From: an uncultured Bacteroidales bacterium
GTDB taxonomy: Bacteria; Bacteroidota; Bacteroidia; Bacteroidales; WCHB1-69
Direction of reading: 5' to 3'
Assembly: GCA_937949745.1 (NCBI GenBank)
Contig: CALECM010000006.1
Span: 1 to 16,004 of the forward strand
Length of the DNA: 16,004 nt
Of this stretch, positions 7,868-13,219 are shown one piece after another. Positions within the stretch are counted from its first letter, which is position 1; each line of letters begins with the position of its first letter. The position numbers were made by a program, and so were the translations under genes. Under the pieces are notes generated by a model. It did not search any database. It saw nothing but the letters and a program-made list of their open reading frames with translations, and had not been told where the DNA came from.

Positions 7868-7875
7868 CAAAAATA
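7868..7875 (-). promoter_or_regulatory. Candidate -7 box (TATTTTTG on the minus strand)
   Basis: CAAAAATA on the given strand reads TATTTTTG on the minus strand, an exact TAnnTTTG match about 120 bases before the start at 7747 and downstream of the hairpin that ends the upstream operon. No matching TTG -33 box at normal spacing was found. A 7-base inverted repeat (TTGCCTT 7809-7815, AAGGCAA 7864-7870) overlaps it. Confidence 0.3.
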
Positions 7876-7913
7876 GGCTAAATTAATGATTTAACTAACT
7901 GATTTAAAGACAA

Positions 7914-7939
7914 ATATTTCACAAATTAATGTGAAATAT
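7914..7939 (-). terminator. Terminator hairpin at the end of the early operon
   Basis: ATATTTCAC (7914-7922) and GTGAAATAT (7931-7939) are perfect 9-base complements around an 8-base AT loop, directly overlapping the stop codon of the first DnaA-like gene. On the minus strand a TTTGTCTTT tract follows. Good intrinsic terminator candidate closing the leftward operon that starts at 10823. Confidence 0.6.
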
Positions 7940-8373
7940 CAGGGAAGTTTACCCACTTCTTCTTTTATCTTTCCGGCCTTAACTTTAAAATCAGGATTGA
8001 CTTCCATTTCCTGGTAATATTTCTGCACCTGGTATAAAATACTGGAGTGGTCTTTATACATGATCTTTCCCACTTCAATGGAGGTAAACCATTTTTTTAA
8101 ATGATAGGAAAGTATCATACGGGCAAAAACAATATCCTGTTTTTTACTCCTGGAGCGTATTTCCTCGAGGGTAATTCCGGTATAATGCTCAACAATGGCG
8201 ATAGTCGCCTCTATGCGCCGCTGATTTTCATCTTCCGGAGAAAACAGGTCATAGAAAGAATGTTCCCTTCCGGCAATGATGACACGGGCATCGGACAATA
8301 ATTTTTCCGAAACGGGTATCCGGGATGAAAAATGATGGTAAGCCGGTTTATCGGATTCTATATATTGAATCAT
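7939..8373 (-). CDS. DnaA domain IV-like DNA-binding protein (copy 1)
   Basis: 144 residues. Residues about 55-120 align well with DnaA domain IV: VEHYTGITLEEIRSRSKKQD matches the entry helix and basic loop, IVFARMILSYHLKKW the central helix, and KDHSSIL at 107-113 the DnaA box-reading signature usually written DHTTVLH. The N-terminal 50 residues have no known domain, and no AAA+ or Walker motif exists, so it can bind DNA but not remodel an origin alone. Its start ATG overlaps the stop of the preceding gene as ATGA (8370-8373), so it is translationally coupled to the replication genes. Likely role (inferred): recognition of an element origin or DnaA boxes, recruiting or titrating host DnaA, or acting as a transcription factor. 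Confidence 0.8.
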   Translation of the reverse strand: MIQYIESDKPAYHHFSSRIPVSEKLLSDARVIIAGREHSFYDLFSPEDENQRRIEATIAIVEHYTGITLEEIRSRSKKQDIVFARMILSYHLKKWFTSIEVGKIMYKDHSSILYQVQKYYQEMEVNPDFKVKAGKIKEEVGKLP

Positions 8374-9149
8374 AATGAGTTATTTTCAGCGTTATTTTCA
8401 TTAAATTGTAGTTCCGTACACCTTGGATCCGTGGCAAAAAACTCCCGGATGATATATCCTTTGGCCAGCCGGCTGAATGTATTCCCGGCAGCTTCACCGG
8501 TATTTCCGGCATTCTTAAACGACGACAATAACGGTTCATTTTTCATTTTTTTCCTGACATTACATTCAATGGCGGAAGTTTTCTCCGGATCGATCAAATA
8601 GACCCAGTTGCCGATTTTCCTGCCGAACTCCCGGAGGTAGTAGTCATAATCCCTGCTCAGGGAAAATTCTATCTCCAGTTCCGAAAGGGTGCCGGACTTA
8701 AATTTTCGGAGATAGAAGCGGAACCTTTTTTCCGGTGTATCATAAAGATTTCCGAACTGCGGAGTCCTGGCGCGGGCCAATTCCTCCTGGTGCCTTTTTT
8801 TCCACAAAGCAGTCACATAACCCGGTGAATTCAAATAGGATTTAACGATCGAAATGATCACCTGTGAGGTGACAAGCCGATCCAGGTATTTATCGGTACA
8901 GATCTCATCGCGGACAATCTTTTGGAATTCTTCCAGCGAGATCAGTTTTTTAATGGATTTCAGGTAGTGGGCCACTTCAATGGCGGTTTTACTCCTGGTA
9001 ATTTCATCCAATGATTTTTTAGTGGTCATTTCCAGGTTGGAAATAAAATCGGAAATGTACTGTGCCAGATCTTTCTCCGGAATATTCCGGATATCCTTAT
9101 TCTCGAAGATGGCCGGAACGGACCTTGTATTATTTTGAATGGTTTTCAT
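8370..9149 (-). CDS. Unknown replication-module protein of a phage-like element
   Basis: 259 residues from the ATG at 9149 (MKTIQNN). The longer open frame up to 9296 would overlap the preceding gene by about 170 bases and adds a non-native-looking basic N-terminus, so the shorter start is chosen; it overlaps the DUF4373 gene by 20 bases. The protein is mostly helical, charged and soluble, with a basic middle (KKRHQEELARARTPQF, EKRFRFYLRKFKSG) and no Walker motif, zinc site or membrane segment. It sits between a DUF4373 protein and a DnaA-like protein and is coupled to both by overlaps, so a role in element replication (loader, adaptor or DNA-binding partner) is a reasonable inference. I do not recognise the family. 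Confidence 0.7.
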   Translation of the reverse strand: MKTIQNNTRSVPAIFENKDIRNIPEKDLAQYISDFISNLEMTTKKSLDEITRSKTAIEVAHYLKSIKKLISLEEFQKIVRDEICTDKYLDRLVTSQVIISIVKSYLNSPGYVTALWKKRHQEELARARTPQFGNLYDTPEKRFRFYLRKFKSGTLSELEIEFSLSRDYDYYLREFGRKIGNWVYLIDPEKTSAIECNVRKKMKNEPLLSSFKNAGNTGEAAGNTFSRLAKGYIIREFFATDPRCTELQFNENNAENNSL

Positions 9150-10026
9150 TATATATTTGATTGATAATCTCCTTAGAGCGTTGGTTACTTTGATATACTT
9201 TTTCGGCAAAGGTGACGGTCGAAACCGTATGTTTCGACGGATGTGTATTTTTGGACCACCTGGCAAGTCGTTTGGATAGTTCCCATGTTTTTTCATTCTC
9301 GAATCTCATGGTCCGGCCTTCCCGGCTCATCTCCGTCCAGTAATCGAAAAAATCATACAGTAAACTTTCCGGATATTGATCCCGGTATTGAAATACTTTT
9401 TCCCGGAAATCCTCCTTTTTATCTTCGGAATTCCCATTTTTCGGAGGCGCGCCATTTTTTTTATTTTTGGAATCCACCCCACAGGATAGATCCTTTTCAC
9501 AGCCAATGAATGTTCCGGATCTTTTAAGAGGATCCTCTTCTTTGTTTTTATTTAATTTACTTTTCTTTTGAGAAATTTCCGCAGCAGAAACCGGTGTTTC
9601 TTGTTCATTAATAGTATTAATCGTAGCACGATTCCTTTTTGGCGTCGCAATAATCCGGTATTTTTCCAATATTTCGACCTCTGACCGGGATTTAACCTCC
9701 AGGTATCTTTTCTGTATTCCTGAAGATGTCAGGACATTGGAATCCTGATATATACTATTGTCAAAAAGAAGATTCTGCGAACAGAACTGGATGATATCTT
9801 TTACCGTTACCTCATTTAAATTTAAAGTGTCTGCTATATCAAACAAAAAATCCTCATTGCATTCTACAAAATATCCTTTATCTTTATATATTTCACAGAG
9901 TACAAAATTATAGACCAAATATCCCGGCGCACCGAATGTTTTCAGCAACTTCCTGATTTTTCTGTCGCTGAATATCCCGGTATCCATGGGAAAATAACTT
10001 AATCCTATTTGTTTGGGTCTGGCCAT
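9130..10026 (-). CDS. DUF4373 (Lin1244/Lin1753-type) phage replication protein
   Basis: 298 residues. The N-terminal domain (about 1-95: GLSYFPMDTGIFSDRKIRKL, GAPGYLVYNFVLCEIYKDKG) is the DUF4373 signature, a winged-helix-like module found at the front of replication initiation proteins in phages and mobile elements of Bacteroidetes and Firmicutes. A polar, lysine-rich, probably unstructured linker spans about 130-205. The C-terminal part (about 205-298: YDFFDYWTEMSREG, MRFENEKTWELSKRLARW) matches the conserved tail seen in the Bacteroidales phage versions. The start ATG at 10026 is 10 bases from the end of the excisionase-like gene. Probable role: binding the element origin and helping load the host helicase (inferred). 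Confidence 0.85.
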   Translation of the reverse strand: MARPKQIGLSYFPMDTGIFSDRKIRKLLKTFGAPGYLVYNFVLCEIYKDKGYFVECNEDFLFDIADTLNLNEVTVKDIIQFCSQNLLFDNSIYQDSNVLTSSGIQKRYLEVKSRSEVEILEKYRIIATPKRNRATINTINEQETPVSAAEISQKKSKLNKNKEEDPLKRSGTFIGCEKDLSCGVDSKNKKNGAPPKNGNSEDKKEDFREKVFQYRDQYPESLLYDFFDYWTEMSREGRTMRFENEKTWELSKRLARWSKNTHPSKHTVSTVTFAEKVYQSNQRSKEIINQIYNENHSK

Positions 10027-10036
10027 CCTTAATGTA

Positions 10037-10351
10037 TTATTTATCCGGCGACAACCTTTTACGGTAGCCCGCCTTTTCTATTTCAGATCGTTTATAAAAA
10101 TATTTGCCGCTGATCTTCTCACATTTCAACCGCCCTTCCTTCCTCGCTTTTTCAATGGTTTGGCGGGTAACACTGTATTTTTCCTCAATATCCTTTACCG
10201 TATAGGATTCATCATTCTGGATGAGGTCTATCAGACGGTTATTTTCTTCTTTAATACTTTGAATGATAGATTTCTTAAAATCTTCGAGCTCTCTCATGGA
10301 AAGCACCACAATAGAAGCCGAACCGGCATTATTCCCGTTGACAGAATTCAT
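10037..10351 (-). CDS. Excisionase-like helix-turn-helix protein
   Basis: 104 residues. A helical N-terminus (about 17-45) is followed by a helix-turn-helix at about 50-75 (YTVKDIEEKYSVTRQTIEKARKEGRL) and a wing-like KISGKYFYKRSEIEK. This is the arrangement of MerR/Xis-type helix_turn_helix_17 proteins that bend DNA during excision or regulate early promoters. The start is fixed by a 4-base ATGA overlap with the upstream membrane-protein gene (10348-10351). As an element with an integrase but no other excisionase candidate, this is the best Xis candidate; a pure transcription regulator is the alternative. Confidence 0.75.
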   Translation of the reverse strand: MNSVNGNNAGSASIVVLSMRELEDFKKSIIQSIKEENNRLIDLIQNDESYTVKDIEEKYSVTRQTIEKARKEGRLKCEKISGKYFYKRSEIEKAGYRKRLSPDK

Positions 10352-10566
10352 GATTTATCCTCCCTGATTTTTTTATGTAAATCACAAGAATAAAAAAGGG
10401 CGAGTAGCAGCCAGGCCACGGGAAGAATGATCCATCCCAGGCTCATATTCCGCAGGAAAACCACTATTATGGCAGATATAGAAAAGACATATATCATGAT
10501 AATCAGGGCCATACTCACTTTTAAATCGGTCTTCATTTTCATATTTGAAAGAATATGTCGGATCAT
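10348..10566 (-). CDS. Small two-segment membrane protein of the early operon
   Basis: 72 residues. Two hydrophobic stretches (about 18-38, MALIIMIYVFSISAIIVVFL, and 43-63, WIILPVAWLLLALFY) with short charged ends predict a hairpin in the inner membrane. ATGA overlaps at both ends (10563-10566 and 10348-10351) tie it tightly to the Cro-like and excisionase-like genes. In-frame ATGs at 10542 and 10536 are alternative starts. No known motif. In early lysogeny operons such proteins are sometimes superinfection-exclusion factors, but nothing here proves that. Confidence 0.65.
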   Translation of the reverse strand: MIRHILSNMKMKTDLKVSMALIIMIYVFSISAIIVVFLRNMSLGWIILPVAWLLLALFYSCDLHKKIREDKS

Positions 10567-10823
10567 AACTTAGAATCCCAAACCTGGGTTATTTGATATT
10601 TGGCAAATATTTTTTCGATAGCCTGCCGGGTAAGATTGGCCCTTACCACTCCCACCCCGTTGTTCTTAATCCGGAAAAAGGATATTTTCGAGATCTCCAA
10701 TACTTCGCAGATTTCCCGTATAACCAGCTCCTGATCGCATTTTTTCAATTGGCTCATTCCCTTGTTAAAGCCTCTGTTGTTTTCAACATTGATCTGTTTA
10801 TTCTTTTTTCGTGCAATTTTCAT
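10563..10823 (-). CDS. Cro-like DNA-binding regulator (first gene of the early operon)
   Basis: 86 residues with a very basic N-terminus (KIARKKNKQ). Residues about 30-65 (QELVIREICEVLEISKISFFRIKNNG) look like a divergent helix-turn-helix, followed by a helix containing TRQAIEKIFAKY. Size, position as first gene leftward, and divergence from an XRE repressor fit a Cro-type regulator. The gene begins at the ATG at 10821-10823, about 130 bases from the repressor start, and the intervening DNA carries two operator-like repeats. Fold assignment is by pattern only; a toxin-antitoxin-type regulator is less likely because no partner toxin is present. Confidence 0.65.
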   Translation of the reverse strand: MKIARKKNKQINVENNRGFNKGMSQLKKCDQELVIREICEVLEISKISFFRIKNNGVGVVRANLTRQAIEKIFAKYQITQVWDSKL

Positions 10824-10870
10824 CTTTGATTATTTTCCGTTATATTTGATATGAGGAGGCAAAAATAAAA

Positions 10871-10878
10871 CAAAAATA
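10871..10878 (-). promoter_or_regulatory. Candidate early promoter -7 box (TATTTTTG on the minus strand)
   Basis: CAAAAATA here reads TATTTTTG on the minus strand, an exact TAnnTTTG match 48 bases before the Cro-like start. Its edge overlaps the first operator-like repeat, so a bound repressor would cover it. No TTG -33 box at normal spacing is seen. Confidence 0.4.
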
Positions 10879-10913
10879 TGTTTTAGCAGACAGAATATTA
10901 TGTTTTAACAGAC
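10877..10913. promoter_or_regulatory. Two operator-like direct repeats in the divergent switch region
   Basis: TATGTTTTAGCAGAC (10877-10891) and TATGTTTTAACAGAC (10899-10913) differ at one of 15 bases and start 22 bases apart, close to two helical turns. The second contains TGTT-TT-AACA, a perfect inverted repeat (10901-10910); in the first one base breaks the symmetry. They lie between the divergent repressor and Cro-like genes and overlap the candidate leftward promoter, as expected of repressor operators. Confidence 0.6.
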
Positions 10914-10952
10914 GTTCAAATTTAATTCACTGATTTACATATCAAAAAAATT

Positions 10953-11345
10953 ATGCTTAACACTGAAAAAATTAAAGATCTGTTGGATAAAGGAGATAAA
11001 ATAGCAGTGACGGCTAAAAAAATCGGAGTTAACCGATCTTATCTGTACGATATAAGAAACGGTAAAACCAACATCGGTTCCGATCTATTGCAAAAGCTGG
11101 CTGACTATTTTGAGGTGCCTGTAGGGTATTTTTTTGATGAAGAAAATCTTGTTGACGACAATTCGAAAGACAAGATTATGGAGTTGGAATACGAAATCAG
11201 GGCTCTCCGTAAGGAAATCGAATTTCTGAACAAAGAAATCGAATTTCAAAAAAAATTAAATAAAAAGAACGAAGAAATCATTTCCTTACTTAAAACAGAG
11301 TTAACGCCAAAAAATGTGGACGAAGATCATTCACAAGTTGGGTAG
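10953..11345 (+). CDS. XRE-family phage-type repressor with C-terminal coiled coil
   Basis: 130 residues. Residues about 5-60 form an XRE/Cro-CI helix-turn-helix (VTAKKIGVNRSYLYDIRNGK, then LLQKLADYFEVPVGYFF, the typical end of the domain). Residues about 68-118 form a charged coiled coil (EYEIRALRKEIEFLNKEIEF...) that probably dimerises the protein. No LexA/S24 self-cleavage domain is present, so any induction must work without RecA-stimulated autocleavage of this protein. It diverges from the Cro-like gene across a 129-base region with two operator-like repeats, the classic lysogeny switch arrangement. A 13-base sequence repeated at 21-base spacing (11214-11226, 11235-11247) shows a heptad duplication within the coil. 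Confidence 0.85.
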   Translation: MLNTEKIKDLLDKGDKIAVTAKKIGVNRSYLYDIRNGKTNIGSDLLQKLADYFEVPVGYFFDEENLVDDNSKDKIMELEYEIRALRKEIEFLNKEIEFQKKLNKKNEEIISLLKTELTPKNVDEDHSQVG

Positions 11346-11547
11346 GAGACAATTATCGATTGGTCTTCGATGCCACGAAAATTACCATTAATCGCTATGG
11401 TAAAGACCGACATGATAAAATAATAATACATGATTATGGAGAAAAACCCGATATTAGACTATTTTATCTCTTCCAAAAAGGAATCTAAATTTCTGAGGTT
11501 ATAAGATTCTTACTCTATGAATAAACGATAACACCCATTATCCATTA
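11346..11547. other. Convergent gap between repressor and integrase, with a -1-frame coding-like remnant
   Basis: No complete gene. In the -1 frame relative to the repressor, the reading frame stays open to a TAA at 11486-11488 and reads as a plausible protein sequence (GDNYRLVFDATKITINRYG, then EKPDIRLFYLFQKGI) without its own start. It may be a frameshifted tail of the repressor or the end of a decayed gene. No clear terminator was found for either convergent gene. Confidence 0.35.
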
Positions 11548-12825
11548 TTATTCAAAAGAACTCAATGCACTACGTTTCCTATTTTCAGATATCGCATGAT
11601 AACGGGCAAAAGATCTGCTGTTTTTGGCATGTCCGCTCATACTGCAAATTACACTGATATCTTGTCCCGTTTCAAATAACAGACCGCAAAAAGTACGTCT
11701 GGCCAAATGACTGCTGGCAATTTCGTTCAACGGTTTCGTGATCTTTTGCCAGGTATGTGGATCCTGCATGGAAATATTCCGGGTCAATCCGGCTTCGGTA
11801 AATATTTCCTTAATGGCCTCATTGTATTTTTGCGCGCTGATGAAAGGTAATAGTTTTTCCGAAGCAGTACCGGCATAACGCTCCAGTATTTCCAGGGCGG
11901 TCCTGGTTAAGGGTACTGAAACTTCCGTGGGAATATCGGTATTATTCTTCAGGGTTTTATTGGGTATATACGATAGTGAACCATTGACCACATCCTCTTT
12001 TTTAAGCTGCAGCATATCACCTACCCTGCATCCCGTAAAACATTGGAAAAGAAATACATCCCGCTGAACCGAAAGTCGTGCATTGAGCTTTACATGCTTC
12101 AGGGTATCCAGTTCCGCTTTGGTAAGTATTACCGGTTCGGTTCTGTACTGGTCTTTCTCTCCGCCTATCCCGGCAAACGGATTATTGGAAGTATACTGGA
12201 AGTTATTTCCCCTGTGTATGCTTTTCTGATTTTTCCCGTTAGCCCATACAAAAAACATTTTCAGTCGATTCATCATACAGATCACCGTATTAAGTCCCCG
12301 GGTCGTTTCCCGCCCTTTCACCATACGTTTTTCGTGGGCTATAAAATATTTGAAATCCAGTATTCCATTTTTATCGATCGTATGGATATTGATAGGTTTC
12401 CCCGTATCTTCCTCCCACTTCTTGAGGCATTTCTTTAGAACCGCAAAATGCCTGTACAGATTGTATGACATCTGATGAGTCTCCATAAAACGGCTGAATA
12501 TTTCAAAAAAAGATAATTCGGAATGATCTTTTCGGCCATACAACTTTCTTAAGGCATCAGCACATTCCTGCCTGGTTAATCCATAACGATTATTCACATA
12601 GGTATGGTTAAGGATCTCCCGGACTTTTTTCTGTTCTTCCTGTACATAATTAAGGACTTCCAGTGGCGTAGTATTCCGGAATTTTTGTTTTTCCGTATTC
12701 CAGTAACGGGTTTCAATCTCAATTTCCGTTTTGATCTTAAAATCGAAAGCTTTTCCATTGGAGAAGCGCACCCTGAATTTGGCACGTTCTTTTTTGGATG
12801 TGATAAAAAAGGTATGTTTGATCAT
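11548..12825 (-). CDS. Tyrosine recombinase / integrase
   Basis: 425 residues, full length for the Bacteroidetes phage/transposon integrase group. The N-terminal part (1-about 95) is the arm-binding-like domain, about 103-200 the SAM-like core-binding domain (FFEIFSRFMETHQ...), and about 230-425 the catalytic domain. The catalytic set is complete: Arg267 in TGCRVGD, Lys290 in IPNKTLKN, His373 and Arg376 in HLARRTF, His399 in SGHAKNS, and the nucleophile Tyr409 in ARYHAI. It should integrate and excise the adjacent phage-like module. It is the outermost element gene, next to a host surface-protein gene, so an attachment site probably lies in 12826-13219, but no duplicated core was found. A -7 box match sits only 5 bases upstream of the ATG. 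The element has no tRNA gene nearby. Confidence 0.95.
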   Translation of the reverse strand: MIKHTFFITSKKERAKFRVRFSNGKAFDFKIKTEIEIETRYWNTEKQKFRNTTPLEVLNYVQEEQKKVREILNHTYVNNRYGLTRQECADALRKLYGRKDHSELSFFEIFSRFMETHQMSYNLYRHFAVLKKCLKKWEEDTGKPINIHTIDKNGILDFKYFIAHEKRMVKGRETTRGLNTVICMMNRLKMFFVWANGKNQKSIHRGNNFQYTSNNPFAGIGGEKDQYRTEPVILTKAELDTLKHVKLNARLSVQRDVFLFQCFTGCRVGDMLQLKKEDVVNGSLSYIPNKTLKNNTDIPTEVSVPLTRTALEILERYAGTASEKLLPFISAQKYNEAIKEIFTEAGLTRNISMQDPHTWQKITKPLNEIASSHLARRTFCGLLFETGQDISVICSMSGHAKNSRSFARYHAISENRKRSALSSFE

Positions 12826-12829
12826 GGGG

Positions 12830-12837
12830 CAAAAATA
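12830..12837 (-). promoter_or_regulatory. Candidate integrase -7 box very close to the start codon
   Basis: CAAAAATA reads TATTTTTG on the minus strand, an exact TAnnTTTG match with only 4 bases between it and the ATG at 12825. If used, the integrase mRNA would be leaderless or nearly so. Chance match in AT-rich DNA is a real alternative. Confidence 0.3.
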
Positions 12838-12897
12838 GAAAAAAATTATATCACGATCATATCCGGACTATTTTTGGCCGACATTAACCATACCAGC

Positions 12898-12914
12898 GTA
12901 TACAAATTGTATAC
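12898..12914. promoter_or_regulatory. 17-base perfect palindrome upstream of the integrase gene
   Basis: GTATACAA-A-TTGTATAC has perfect 8-base arms around a single A. It is 73 bases upstream of the integrase start and could be an integrase, Xis or regulator binding site, or part of the attachment site. Another GTATAC occurs at 13005-13010. Confidence 0.45.
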
Positions 12915-13143
12915 ATTTCCGATTTAAAATCATAGTCATATTCAGGCATATCATACACACCTCTAAATAAAACCCAGAGGATCAATAAATACTTTTTCCG
13001 GTATGTATACTCAAAAATGTTCCCTGCGAGAACACACAAATTGAAATAATCAAGGAATAAATATATTTCCGATTGAAGCATAAACACCTGTTTACATTCT
13101 TAAATAAAATTTAACATTACCTAATTTTTATAATATTTTTTAT
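12915..13143. other. AT-rich gap between integrase and surface protein
   Basis: No gene is supported. A 10-base direct repeat, ATTTCCGATT, occurs at 12915-12924 and 13065-13074. The gap is the likely home of the right attachment site, but no matching core was found left of the module. Confidence 0.4.
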
Positions 13144-13151
13144 TATTTTTG
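13144..13151 (+). promoter_or_regulatory. Candidate -7 box for the T9SS cargo gene (TATTTTTG)
   Basis: TATTTTTG is an exact TAnnTTTG match in a very AT-rich stretch 69 bases before the ATG at 13220. A leader of about 60 bases would result. No obvious -33 TTG. Confidence 0.4.
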
Positions 13152-13219
13152 CGCCTTCATAAGCTTGTGATCATAAACTAAAAAATCTCATTAAAAAACT
13201 AATCAATGACTAAAAATGA

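Noticed and set aside
9150..9296. Longer N-terminus for the unknown replication protein
   Set aside because: It would overlap the DUF4373 gene by about 170 bases and adds a proline/arginine-rich stretch unlike the rest of the protein. The ATG at 9149 fits the pattern of short overlaps.
12915..13074. ATTTCCGATT direct repeats as attachment sites
   Set aside because: Both copies lie on the same side of the integrase, 150 bases apart, and no copy was found on the far side of the module.
12884..13087. 67-codon minus-strand frame upstream of the integrase
   Set aside because: It overlaps the 17-base palindrome, is AT-rich with no recognisable domain, and does not join the integrase by usual spacing. 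Not enough to call a gene.
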